Part shown: piece by piece, positions 40,661-52,800 of the stretch
Layout of the letters: each line of letters starts with the position of its first letter
How positions within the stretch are numbered: position 1 is the stretch's first letter
Source: Bremia lactucae
Taxonomy: Eukaryota; Oomycota; Peronosporomycetes; Peronosporales; Peronosporaceae
DNA: 61,811 bases
Assembly: GCF_004359215.1 (NCBI RefSeq)
Contig: NC_090619.1
Location: 1,989,142-2,050,952, forward strand
Reading direction: 5' to 3'
Notes under the pieces: model-generated
What the model was told of the DNA's origin: nothing
Database searches by the model: none
What the model saw: the letters and a program-made list of their open reading frames with translations, nothing else
Position numbers and translations under genes: made by a program

Positions 40661-42180
40661 AGATCGGTGAGAGTACAAGCCTGGCTGCTAGTCGCTTTAG
40701 CGACTGTAAAGGGTTTTGATAAGCCGTGGTCAATTATAATTGACTCAGGAGCGTCTTGCACTTATGCTTGACGTCTTTCGCTTGAGGGAAACTAATGCGT
40801 TGGGGACTTAAAGCGCATGAAAGTGATACAATCACTGCTCGCTTAGCGACTGGGACTCGTGTCACTGCTCCTAAAGTTTCTTGAATTTAGGCAAGAAGTT
40901 TCTGGACTTTGACAGTATGGAACGCTGCCTCGTCCTTAATCGAATTCGAGATATGATCCCATCCTTGGTATGGCCTGGATTAAACGCCATGAGTCACGGA
41001 TCGATTGGAGGTCTAAGACCTTAGGCACCACGCGCAATGTTCCAAGCAAATTTCTGAGAAGTCATGAGCCCACCTTTGCTAGGAGACAAAAGCGCTATTG
41101 GCGCATATGACTGACTAAATTTATCAGTGTGTTAGACATTGTAATATCTGAGTTACTAAATCCAATGTTGAAAACATTTATTTTGGGCTTAACTCAGAAA
41201 AAGGAGTTGGAATGGCACGTATTCCGTCGAGTAGCAATTGTTTTAAAAACGATTCACTAAATGCTAAAAGCATTGTTGGCCTAAGACCGAGTCATCAAGG
41301 GTGTTATATCCCTGAGATACGTGGAGTGGCAAGTCTAAGTCCACCGTGGTCGGCCGAGGTGGCATCATGCTGAGTGTCAGTAGTGACATAATTGGCGGTT
41401 CGCCATGGCATTTCGGGTCAAACCCTTTTAATGCACGTGAAATGACACGTAAACGGTCGCTGGACAAGGAAGCTGAGTTACCTAATTCCTTGTCGGATGT
41501 CGAAGTAGACACCAGCTCTGGTATAGATCCCATACAGGCTGAAAATTTGAAGACGTGAATGTCCCAGCCTCTAAGAGGCGTATTGTCTCTACTCCAAGGC
41601 TGGCGAGACGCGAAGGGTCTATACCCTCGCAAAGTGATTTGAGTAAGGAATTGAATACGCTTGTAATGGTGTAACCGGTAGCATCGAGGCAGAAGTTAGC
41701 CTTGCGGCAATCCCTTCGTAACATGCTCTTCTGCAGTAGACGAAATGTCTATTGATGAGTGCGGCCGAGCCTTAAGGGCTAACGACCTATCTTAGATGGT
41801 AGTCATTCGACCTATGATTGAGTAAAACTCATCGTCACTTCTGGACGAAGCTGTCCTGGCCCGTCCTGGATGATACAAAAGCTGCATTAAGTGCGCGGAG
41901 TGAGTCATTGATCCTTAAAGATCCTACGGATCCACTTTATGTGTGGATCAAGGTATTCCAAGATGTGGTATATACCAATCCACCATCTGTTTTACCTGCG
42001 GATAGAGGTGTCCGTCATGAAATTGACTTGGTCAATACTGTGTCACACGACAGCGGCCTTTATCAAGGGAACAGTGTGACGTCATTAACGATTTCTTTCG
42101 TGCTAAGTACGAGGCGGGAATGGTACCCCGAGAGCAAATTTCCCCATTCGACACCAAAATTTTGTGTCAAAAAGCAAAAG
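40661..42180 (+). pseudogene. Protease and pre-RT linker of element B
   Basis: Protease remnants lie near 40735-40990 (a LIDSGASCTY-like site at about 40739; DSMERCLVLNRI-like flap later). The stretch 41818-42189 shows DPLYVWIKVFQDVVYTNPPS and LPADRGVRHEIDLV, the entry to RT. Numerous stops; the order of motifs still identifies it. Confidence 0.6.
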
Positions 42181-43230
42181 GGTAAATAACGCATTGTACA
42201 TGCTTATAATAAGCTGAATGCTGCCTCTATACCAGCACAAAACGTTATTCCTAGAACGGATGTTCAGAACAATGTGGTGGGATGTACAATGTACAGTGCA
42301 CTTGACGGAGTCGATGGTCATGCGAACTAGCGTTATCCCGCTTACAGCGGTTAGCAGCACAGGCAGTATGCTATGGGAGTGGTTGGTTATGCCACAAGGG
42401 CTTTCTAATGCCCCGGCAATATTTAATCGTCTTGTGATGCAACTGTTCCGCCCTCATCGAGGTTATGCACCGACTTATTTTGATGACATTTTTGTCCATA
42501 GTCGTGCGGATCAGGTTCGGTCGGATATGAAAAACCAATTTGATCATTTGCGAGCTGTGCTTGAGTGTATGCGCACAAATGAACTATATGCCAATGCATC
42601 TAAATGCATTTTTAGCGCAGAAGAAATTCTTTTAGGGTGCTTTATTGAAAAGCGAGGCCTCAGAGCGGATCCCGCTAAGGTAAAAGCCATAGAAGATTGG
42701 CATGTTCCTAAAAATCAAATGAATTTGCTGAATTGGTTGGGTCTCGCCAATTATTTACACAAATTTAGCGAAAAATACTCTGATATGGCTAGGCCATTAT
42801 CAAATCTCCTTAAAAAGGATACAGATTGGTGATGGACTTACCCAGAGCATAATGCCTTTCAAGCAGTAAAGGATAGACTTATCCATGCCCCGATTCTGGG
42901 ACTGCCAAATCAAAATTGGCCTTTCAGTGTCGTCTGTGACGCATAAGATTTTGCCATTGGCAGTTCTCTGTTACAAACAGGTGTTGATTGGCATGAACGC
43001 GTTATTGCGTTCGAGTCTAGACAGCTCAAAGCTGCGGAAAAAAGCCAATTCATGACAAAGCGTTACTTACTATGAAGTATGCTCTCGTCAAATTCAGAGT
43101 TCATCTGCTCGGCTCTAAGCCGTTTGTGATATATACAGATCACGCGTCATTACGCACGGCGACTAAGTCGCCCCATCTCTCACAGAGAATGGCCCGATGG
43201 CTATTTTTTTTTCGCGGAATACAACTTCGA
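42181..43230 (+). pseudogene. Reverse transcriptase and RNase H of element B
   Basis: The 42218-42832 frame contains WEWLVMPQGLSNAPAIFNRL and the catalytic box TYFDDIFVHSR (YxDD intact), then LNWLGLANYLHKFSEKYSDM. RNase H follows in other frames (FSVVCDA, FESRQLKAAEK, IYTDHASLRT). At least three frame breaks, including the stop at 42832. Confidence 0.8.
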
Positions 43231-43231
43231 G

Positions 43232-44902
43232 GTGATGTATAAGCCCGGCAAGGAGAATGCTTTGGCCGATGCGTTATCACGCAGGCCGGATCATGAGCTT
43301 TCTCATTTAACGACTATCTTGTCGCCTATTCCTAAATCAATCCGTTCGGCTTACGCCAAGGATGAAGAGTGTGTAGCTCTGCTACGAGCTTTAAAGAACT
43401 CTGATTCAGGTATTAATTTGCCGGCACGTTTGCGTGCAAGGTTAGATCGATTTTCTACCGATAACGAACTGTTGCTTTATTGCACAGACATCGCGGACCC
43501 TCCGCGTGTCGTTGTTCCTCATGATGAGGATCTGAAGTACCGAATCCTCTATGAGGCACACGATACTGTCCTTGGTGGTCATCTCGGCAGAGAAAAAAAC
43601 TACGGCTCTGTAAGCTAGATTTATTGGTTGCCCAAACTTTATAAATGGGTCAGCACATATGTTCACACATGCGAAAATTGCCAACGGGTTAAACCCATGG
43701 CGCATGCTACTGGGCCACTGGCGAGACTTTTCTTCCCCATAAGTTGCTGGAGTCCATTCGTATGGATTTTGTTTTCGGTCTACTGAAAGATCCATCCGGT
43801 TACTCCGGCATAGTGGTCTTTGTTGACCGATTGAGCAAAATGGCTTACTTAGCGGCCGTGCCGGATTCCATTGATGGTGAAGGTACACCAAAGCTGTTTA
43901 TTGATCGCGTGTTTCGACAACATGGTTTGGCAGTGGCAATTGTCTCTGATCGGGACCCCCGTTTCACGGGTAAGTTCTGGAGATCAATTTTCCGAGTGCT
44001 TGGCACCAGATTGGATATGTCCACTGCGGACCATCCGCAGATCGAAGGTCAAACTGAACGTGTCAATCGCGTCATTGAAGACAATTTACGCGGCGGGTGT
44101 GCTCAGACACCAAAGCGCTGGAGCTCAATGCTACCACTGGTGGAATTTGCGTTAGATAACGCTTTACATGCCTCTACAGGCTATACTCCGTTCTATGTCA
44201 ACGGGTAATCCCCCACGCGTTTCAATAACGATACCACTGCATGGTTCAGGGCTTGGTGGGGGAGAATTAGCCGATAGGCTTGCTGATATCAGCCATGTGA
44301 CCGTTCGAAAACAAGTAAGCGAGTTTCTCGCGACGCGATTTATTGTCTTAAGACATGTAAGGGATACGATGGCTGATAGCCAAGACAAACTAAAAGAACA
44401 AGCAGGTGCCAAAGGCAGAAGCTGTATTAATTCTTATATGGTCGGAGACCGAGTTTTACTAAACGCTAAAAATCTACATACCAACTTGGTTTCCGCGGTC
44501 TTCAAGACCAAATTGCGCTCGCGCTTTATTGAACCATTTGCGGTCGTGGCCAAGAAAGGCCTAGCTTATACGCTCAACCTTCCTAGCAAGCTGCGTGCAC
44601 ACCCAGTGTTCTACGTTGGCTTGCTTAAGCCATATCGGGACCCTTCCCACGTGGACTTGAAGGCGCTTGCGCCGAGACAGGCGGTCGTGCCGCAGATTGC
44701 TGCATGCTCACCAGGATGTCCAGCTGGCCCTCTAAACGAGGCTGCTGACGCTCCAGCGTTGAAAGACGGTCCCGAACCGCCTCAAAAGAGCTCTCAACCC
44801 GAGCAAGGACCTTACGAAGAAGTTGCACCTCCCGCGCTGCTTGATGTTGCGGGGGGACCTTCTGTTTCATTTGGAGAAACTTTCAAAACGACGTCGTCGT
44901 AA
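43232..44902 (+). pseudogene. Integrase of element B
   Basis: The HHCC module (YEAHDTVLGGHLGREK, then HTCENCQ) is split by a stop at 43618. The catalytic core at 43744-44208 is intact: Asp in IRMDFVFGL, Asp in VSDRDPRFTG, and Glu in EGQTERVNRV, 35 residues after the second Asp (the D,D35E pattern). The C-terminal frame 44168-44902 shows VGDRVLLNAKNL and HPVFYVGLLKPYRDPSHV, then a Pro-rich linker. A frame change at about 44208 separates core and tail. Confidence 0.85.
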
Positions 44903-45050
44903 GGGTCAATACCAGTATCTGATAAAGTGGCTAGGGCACCCCTCTTCTAAAAAATCTTGGGAATTCGAGGTACCACTTCGGCAAGATTGCCCGTACGCCG
45001 TTGACGTTTTTGAGCGCCAATCTCAGGGTCAACTCGCGTCAAACGATGCT
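44860..45050 (+). pseudogene. Chromodomain of element B pol
   Basis: In the frame shifted by one base from the integrase tail, FHLEKLSKRRRRKGQYQYLI is followed by KWLGHPSSKKSWEFEVPLRQ and DCPYAVDVFERQ. The aromatic cage and WE pair are typical of chromovirus chromodomains. A single-base shift near 44870 is needed to join it to integrase. Confidence 0.75.
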
Positions 45051-45109
45051 TCCCACCACTGTGGGATTAAATGGATCTATAGCCTCAGTGCGGCTTCGAT
45101 TCATGGTTG

Positions 45110-45915
45110 TACGATCAACCGAAGCACTGAAATATCGGCTAGGCCTTTCTTCGTCTTGTGCATAAATGCCGAACGTAACTGGCCTTTGGTCTTAAGCTTA
45201 GCGAAATCGAAGCGAAGCTTCCGTTCCAAACGAACATCAGCCATATCCGCAGACTCTCTGATATTTCAAATATTACGAAGGCGGCGGGCCCGGTGGACCC
45301 AGTCCTCGAATGAGACTTTGTTTTCACTCCTTCTTTCGTTAGGAAACAAAACGATCGGAATCTCCCTCATGGAGGTCACCGAAGCCCCACGAGCTTGATC
45401 ACGTAAACGCGTCAGATACTGGCTTTGCATCATTACCTTAGCGTAAGGTATCGCTCATGAAGAGCGTCGCGAGCTGCGATCTCCTCCGGCGTCCTCGCCG
45501 GGTCACCGGAGATCCAGATGCCCAAGCTGTGACCTGCTATCTCTTTGAGACGCTCGTCCGCACTAAGCGGAGTGAACATATATTCACTATGAGCTTCAGC
45601 TTTCTCTATCTCGGCAGCTAGACGACAAGCTTGTTCTTCTATGAGGATTGCTTGCTCTTACTTTTCATCGAGCGGATTAGTAATGATGTTGGACTCAGGT
45701 CCTGCTTAATGCAGTTAATACATCAGCGGCACCACATTCTTGGAACGGATTCGGGGCCCGCCGACGTTCATCCGGAGGAGAAGGCGTGAGAGAACGACGC
45801 TCTTTCTCCTCCTCCTCTGATGGAGAGTAACTTTCAAAGTCCACCATTCCCTCATCATTGAGGAAGGTGCTACTCATCATCGAGGAAGGTGCTAAGAGTC
45901 TGTGACTCACGCTTG
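45110..45915 (-). pseudogene. Fragment of unidentified element E (gag-like), copy 2
   Basis: On the minus strand a start MSHRLLAPSSMMSSTFLNDE at 45910 leads into an acidic/Ser stretch (SPSEEEEKERRSLTPSPPDE). After a frame change come QAILIEEQACRLAAEIEKAE, SADERLKEIAGHSLGIWISG and ARTPEEIAARDALHERYLTL. It looks like a coiled-coil gag head. I cannot place the family. The part 45160-45515 recurs at 18939-19275. Confidence 0.55.
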
Positions 45916-46033
45916 ATTGTCATGAGACAAAGGGAAGACAAACACAACCGAACGGTTAGCTGTTTCGGTTCCACCTCAAAGAGGAAATGAAGGGAAGGTT
46001 GTCACCGGGTGTCAACAGTCTGATGGGGGGGGG

Positions 46034-46517
46034 TGTAACGGTGCACACATCGGTTGGAGAACCGTCGTTGTGGTACATTTACTTTATAGATAAAATACCC
46101 TTTTATTTAATTTTGAAATAGTTAGTTACTTAAATCCCATTTAGTATCGGTAACAAATATGGTCGCCGCCAGATATAAATCTGGCGGCCGAAATCTATTT
46201 TTAATTAGCTAGGGTAAGGTTATTAGATTTAAATAATTAAATTAAGTTCAGTTCCCCTTTTGATCTTAAAGCGTTAAGTGCCTTCCTAAGGCTTGCGCAT
46301 TGATCTGTAAGAGATAGAAGCCTTTCTAAGGTATATCCTCTTGAGCATTAGTTGCCACTTGGTTCGACAAACCCCTGAATCCCTTGAACTAGGATTCTTT
46401 AAGCTTTAATAGCTTGTACGACTCCCTGAGTTGTTGAACCCATTAGTTCAATAGAACTAAGTGACTCTGAGTCTGAAAGTCTTCCTCTGACTTTAGGAGC
46501 GAGGTAGCTCCGCTACA
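46034..46517 (+). repeat. 3' LTR of element B
   Basis: 484 bp from TGTAACGGTGCACAC to CTCCGCTACA. The hairpin 46166-46174 with 46179-46187 (CCGCCAGAT..ATCTGGCGG) is perfect. A run of nine or ten G immediately precedes it. Confidence 0.8.
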
Positions 46518-46808
46518 TACACTGTAACCAGTGTAAGGTTAACTAGTACTAATCAGTACTAGTGAAAGGTGCCCCGTTACATCTGCAGCTTCAAAATTGA
46601 AGACGTAAATATCTCACGTTTGCTTGAATTGACCTCTTTTAGCCACAACTAGCCACCTTTTTTGCGCCACTCCTCGTCGACCAACTAATTCGCACTTAAA
46701 CGACCTTTTGCTGTGGTCCAGCGAAGTCGGCTAGTATTCTGTCCTTTACGGTACAGCTCGTGTAACAAATCTGTCAATTTCTTCAGTTCGTAATTATTTG
46801 TGGGAGTG
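46518..46808. other. LTR scrap and UBR1 promoter region
   Basis: 46523-46583 ends AGTGCCCCGTTACA like LTR T and seems to be a scrap of that family. The following ~225 bases to the UBR1 ATG hold the likely promoter; no motif stands out. Confidence 0.4.
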
Positions 46809-49800
46809 ATGGTGGCAATCCGAGGAAAGAAAGCCAAGGTCACAGCGAAGCTTAAGGCAACCAAGGCCAAGATAACTAACTCCAAGAAAACGAAATTTAA
46901 GCATCCCACACCACAGGAGGATATCACCCGCAGCCGCGAGGATACATTTCTAGCGTTTTTGCGATTCGCCATACAGACGAATCTAGCACGCGGCGTCACG
47001 GAGGCCTCAGGACGTTCAATTGGCAGCATTTGCAACGCACTGCTAACGGTGCTTTGTGGCCGCGGCAAAGAAAAGTCACTCTTACCTGAGCAAATTCTGG
47101 CCAAGCTTCCTCGCACGGAACGCAAGCGCGTGTGCGGTGCCATCTTTTCGGCTGACGAAATTGCCTACAGCTGTCGCAACTGCCAACTGGATACGACGTG
47201 TGTCATGTGCAAACATTGTTTTACGCACAGCAATCACGCAGGCCACGACGTGTATTTTCAGCGGACGACCGCAGGCAGCTCTTGTGATTGTGGAGACGTT
47301 CATGTACGTTATCGGTGTGATGCAATGTGATCATTTGTATGCTCTATAATTTTAATCGTGAATTGATGCTAATCGCAATTCCAAATTATTATTGTACAGG
47401 CGTGGAAACAGAGTGGATTTTGTGTAAAACATAAAGGCGCGATTGCATCTAAATCTGGGATAATAAAAAATCGATTGCCGAAGCAACTTGGACAGACAGC
47501 ACCCGTAGTGATCGACGCAGTAGTGGAACATATTTATAAAGTATTGCTAGGCATGGACTATGGGCTTGAACTTGCTGAAGCTTTTGAACTATTTACGAAA
47601 AACATCCCGCCTTCCTTGCTTTCAATCCCATGTAACAGGGACGAAGCTATTGCGCCGAGCACAGAAGCAGGCTCTGATGTAAGTAGCGCAATTCCTTTGC
47701 CTGAATCAATAGAGTTTACGAGACAATTGGCGCAGCTTTCCGCTGAGCCTACATCAAAAGCTACTGGACCAGGCGGCAGATTGGAGGCCCAGACAAAGGA
47801 AGTTTCACTTGAAACATCCAGCCCTGACGAAGACGCGCAAACTGGAGCACTTTTTGGAATTCGGCTGCATAATGATGACGTTCACTCGCTTAACGAAGTG
47901 GTAAATCATCTATATGTAGTGTTGGGAATGTCAAAATCAGAAGCACGTGCAACAGTTAGTAAAGTTGATAGCCAAGGCGATGCGATCATCTTAAAGAAGC
48001 CACTGCTGCTGTGTCCAGAAATTGTTGGAAACTTGGTGCGCCGGTCTTTAAATGTGTCTGTTGCGCCAATCTGGTGGGACAGGCAAATGGTTGGAATACC
48101 TGCTCTTTTGGAGTGGTTGAAGTCTATAAGCATCGCTTCAGATGGTCTTAGTAAGCTTGTAATGGAAGCGCTCTGGAAACAGCGATCGCTTGCTATTACA
48201 GGATTTAATTCGCTTTCCAGCACTTTGCCTAAAGGCAAAACGATTGAGGAATATATCAAAGAACTGAAGCTACGATTAAACAATCATGCTTGGGAAGCGC
48301 TTAATGCATTAATGCCAGGAGATAAGGACCTTTATGCTTTAGCACGTGATCAAGAGCTCAGTCAACAAAAGCGTTTTGATTTTTGTGCTGAAGGAAAAAC
48401 AGCTACAGTGGCATTTACCGGCTTTCTCGCAGGGAAGAATCGCCCTTATTGCAAAAACATATTTATTGATGAATTTGTTAAAGCCGTGTCGTTGAGCCCG
48501 TCGTTCCGCCGCCACGAGAATATTCGAAAAAGTTTCGACATTGTGGTAGCAAAGTATTTCGATTCGGATTCAGCAATCGATTCTTGTACTAGCTCGTCAG
48601 CTCTGACACTACTGATGCAATACGACGCTACTCTTCGGAAAAACGCTGTGGAATCCTCTCACTCACTGTTGCGAGAGCATCTAGTCGATATCCAGTTTCG
48701 TGCTAGCATGCTAGAGGCCTATTTACGATCGTACGCTTCCATGACCAACATGTTTCTGCGTGGCTTAGGCAATTCTAGTGACTCCATTTTCGATTTCGCC
48801 GTACAATTTTTAACGGTGCCTCATCTGATCCAAAAATATACAAAGAAGGAATCATTAATGCATCCTGGGCAATTGGAGTTAATACGTGAATTGCTACGCG
48901 CTCTCTACACGGTTTTTCACTCGGCCGTCGATAAGAATGGAGGAGCATTGAACGCTGATCACCCTGCTCTTAGTAGTCAGAAGTACAAGGTAAGTTTAAG
49001 TATATTAGAGGTCGGCTGAATGCTTATCGAGTATGCATTTCTTAATACTTCAGCATTGCGTGGAAAATTTGGAATTCGTGTTCAATATTGGCACTTTGTC
49101 AAGTGAACTCGTGTGTTATGTAGACAACCTGAAGATCTGGCTGTCTTGTCTGAACATACTACAGGTATTTTGCTCTTTGTCCCTTTTTAGTTAGACGGAT
49201 GTCTTAACATGAAGTATCGCTTGCTCCTAGGGAGGCGATCCACAGGTGCGGAGAGGAATACATCAAAATCACATAGAATACGAGTCCGACAGCTGGCTGT
49301 CAATGTTTAATCTCGGAATTCGCGCCCACTCGCTATTCGCTATTTCATGGAATGGACTGAATTTGTCTAGTTGCGAATCACCGGAGTCAAAGATAGCCGA
49401 GATATTTCGCCCAATTATTGAAACGACTCTTTTGTCATCAACTCATCTCAATAGCAAGGTGATAAAAAAGACGCTAGTTCCAATTATAAAACTTTTATCG
49501 ATGACTAAAAGGAGTATCAGCCGAGAAAAAGGAATGTTGGCTTACGACTTTAACGTAGCGTCTCAGCCGACATCGCTGCATATTCCTTTGCATCGCTTCC
49601 TGACGGCAGCTGTGCGGCATATCTGCTTTAGTCAGTCAGGTCTAGGAAACTCCATTCCGACGGATGGCCTATTGCGGGTCTTTGGGTTCGACAAATTACC
49701 CGTTGATATGCAGTGGGAACTTCTTGAAATGCCTCTTCGCTGTTTAGTGATGGCATCGCAAATTCACTCAAACTTGTGGCGTCGAAATGGAGACGAAAAC

Positions 49801-52800
49801 ATGCTGGCACAATTATACAATTACTCAGCATTGCCATATTGCATTCACTATCGGGATGCCGACACATTTATGCTGCAACTCGGTGTCCTCATGACTGGGC
49901 CTGATGCCCTCTTGGCACGAATGGTTGATAAATTCCAACTAGGTAGCTATTTTTTGCTCTCGAACGGATCCAATGTTGCAGAGCTGGAGAACGCAATAAC
50001 GCTGTATGGATATGCACGACTCGGAGAAGGAATTGATGCACAACAACGTCTTCAAATGCTAGAGGAGTTTCTGCGACTTGTGATTGTACTTGGCACAAGT
50101 CTTCCCAGCGCAATGGGGTCAGCTTATGACGATGAATTTTTGGCGGAAGAGATGTTGCAGCAATTATGCACGAAGCCCCAGTGCTTTAGTAAGCTATTTG
50201 ATCTTGCCATTCTACCTTCTGGCCAAGATGATATTCCGGCAGCGCGGCTGGAAAGTGTACTAGCTGATGTGGCCACTTTTTTGCCGCCGTCGGGACTCGA
50301 ACCTGGTCGATATGAATTAAAGGAAGGTCTGCTGCAAGATTACAACCCATATTTTTTACATCTCAATCGTGAAGCACACGAGCTAGCACGTGATCGTTGG
50401 ACAACGTATCGCAACGCTTGTCGTTTGAAAGCGAAGAAAAACACGCCTGTTGCTCCCCCAAAGCAACCGCTGAAACCTGCTAAGCCTCCCGTTGCTTTTT
50501 TTCGACCAGCCCAAGCAATTCTGACGTGTGAAAGTACGGTGGTGATTGTGCATGTTATACTTTGGAAGATACTTTCTTCAGCCGACACAGTGCCGGCGCC
50601 TGCATCTCTTTCGGATAACACTGTCTCTGATGCTGTCATATCGACGTGTTTGCACTTACTGGTGCATGGTGTCCACACGGCATCGTATGCTTCCGATCGT
50701 CGCTTTTGGGCTCGCCTTGGCAAAGCGAATGTGACCACCTCCAAAATTTCGGTGCTTAATCTTTTAAATCAATTGCTTGACCAAGCTACCAATCTACTTG
50801 ATAGCGAACAAACTGGTACGGTTGAGTGGCTTATTTGGAAGATTTCGACAGAATCACCTACGTGCAGAAAAATGTTGGAGCAATTAGCGAAAGACTCAAA
50901 GTCCAAAAAGCTTAAGGCCGAAGCGCCAGCGTTAGCGTCGACTGCTAGTTCTAGTGCTGATAAACGAAATGCGACCAAACCTCCGTCTACAACGTTGGAG
51001 CAGCGCAAAATGGAAGCGAGAAAGAGAGCGATGGCTTCGATTGCTACTCGACAGGCTGCATTTCAGGCGATGGTTGACTCCGAGGAAACAGAGGAAGACC
51101 AGAAGAAGGATGATGTAGGGTTAGTTGAAGCCACACAATCAAATTTAGGTAAGCGCAAGATCGAAGCGCTTGGAAAGACTAATACGAAGCATCAGAAAAA
51201 GGCGAATGAGCGCTGCTACTATTGTATCCTTTGTCATGACAACTCGGCTCAAGGTCAAATAGGAATGGCAGCCTACGTTCATCAGTCTACGGTGCTAGCC
51301 CCAGAGTTTCGACCAGAGGCTAACGAAGCTCTTGGCTCTGAAGGCAGAAAAGTTCGTGATCATGTGAAAAAGGTGATTGAGAAGATGGAATTGTGTTCAG
51401 GTGGTGGTTGCTTGACCTCGTCCGATAGTGATACCGCCACGTCACCTACTTTGCGTGCCTTCGCGACTTCATTTCCGGAATGGTACATGGATGGCTCGCT
51501 AGAGGATCAACTTACTCGCAACAATACGGCGCGAAATAGTCCTCCTTCTCCAGCAACTCGTAATCCGAATGCTGACCGAATGCGTTTTGGCATTTCAATG
51601 TTAGAAGGCGAGCCGATACAGACGGATGAAGAGATGGATGTTCTTGAAGGCGTGCTCGACCTTCGAGAAGACCAACAACTTTTTCCAATGGATATGCGTG
51701 GGGCGGTGAGTTTAGACTTGCGCGATAACCGCGTAGAGCCCCGTCGATTGGGTGGTCGTGAACTGGTCGGGGCGAGGAATGGCGCTATTCGTGGTCACGG
51801 AGGATCAATGTATGACAGCGATGATGACGGCAATGATGATTCCTCAACGCGCTTTCGTCTAGAGCGTATGCCGCCCGGATTTGGACGAACTCACGAAAGT
51901 GCCAAGCTGTATCTTACTCCGTGTGGGCTGCATGTTCGCACCTGTCAGCATGCAGTACATATCAATTGTCTCGAACGCTATATCACGTCGCTGCATGACA
52001 AGGCAATGCGCGGTGAAGAATTTGATGGCGTGCAGGCGATTGATCCGGATTCAGCGATGACGCAGTTTCTGTGCCCGTTATGCAAAACGTTGAGTAATTT
52101 CCTGATACCGACATCGGAGCCTCGAGTTTCAATACTAAAGGACGATGAGCGGGAGCAAAAGCGCTTCGTGTCAAGAGCTGAGCAAGATGTAGTTTCTGCT
52201 TGGGACAAGATTTTACAAGATCAGTTGTCGATTCCCGGGTGGTACCGCTCGGTGCTTGGACGTGATGGGGGTTTTGAAGACGATGAAATTGAAACAGAGC
52301 ACGATATGTGGCGGGATTATTTTGAAGATACGCTTTGGGAGCCCCATGGGAGCTTAGAAAAAGGGGCACCTTTCTTGTGGGCAGCGTGCGCATATACATT
52401 GGCATCGTTTCTTACTGTGGCGGAAGATGAATACCGGAAGGTCTCTGGGACTGACGCAATGTTTGATCCACTCATAGACCAGTGTCCTCTGTCTCTAGAA
52501 AAGGAGCTAGAATCTTTGACATGTGTGACAAAATTTTGTCGGTGGACTTGTTCCTTGCTGGAACATTGTTCCGATGCCAAAGTAATTTGGGAGACCGCAA
52601 AACGCTGCTGTCCGATCAATACTGAGACCAAACGCGAATTTCGAAAGTTTACAAAGGTGAGGAGTAAGGATAGTTTTGATTGGTGCTGAGTACTCCTTTC
52701 GTGCTTATTGGTGTTGCTTTCGTTACAAGGTTTTGGGGTCAATCGACGCTTGTCTTCGTGGCACTATTTTGGGCCTCTTAGTAGCAGATACGTTCACGGT

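Larger units (their letters stand above)
39338..46517 (+). mobile_element. Element B, Ty3/Gypsy chromovirus, near full length but dead
   Basis: LTR-gag-protease-RT-RNase H-integrase-chromodomain-LTR in the Gypsy order, 7.2 kb. The C-terminal chromodomain places it in the chromovirus group, whose integration is steered by chromatin marks. Flanking pentamers do not match, and the element sits in the right arm of the inverted duplication. A minus-strand element-E fragment is lodged between the chromodomain and the 3' LTR. Confidence 0.85.

Noticed and set aside
44625..44870. Minus-strand frame with coiled-coil look
   Set aside because: Antisense shadow of the integrase C-terminal linker of element B, which has matching domains on the plus strand.
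46800..46808. Start of UBR1 at 46800
   Set aside because: That codon is GTG; ATG at 46809 is the first acceptable start.
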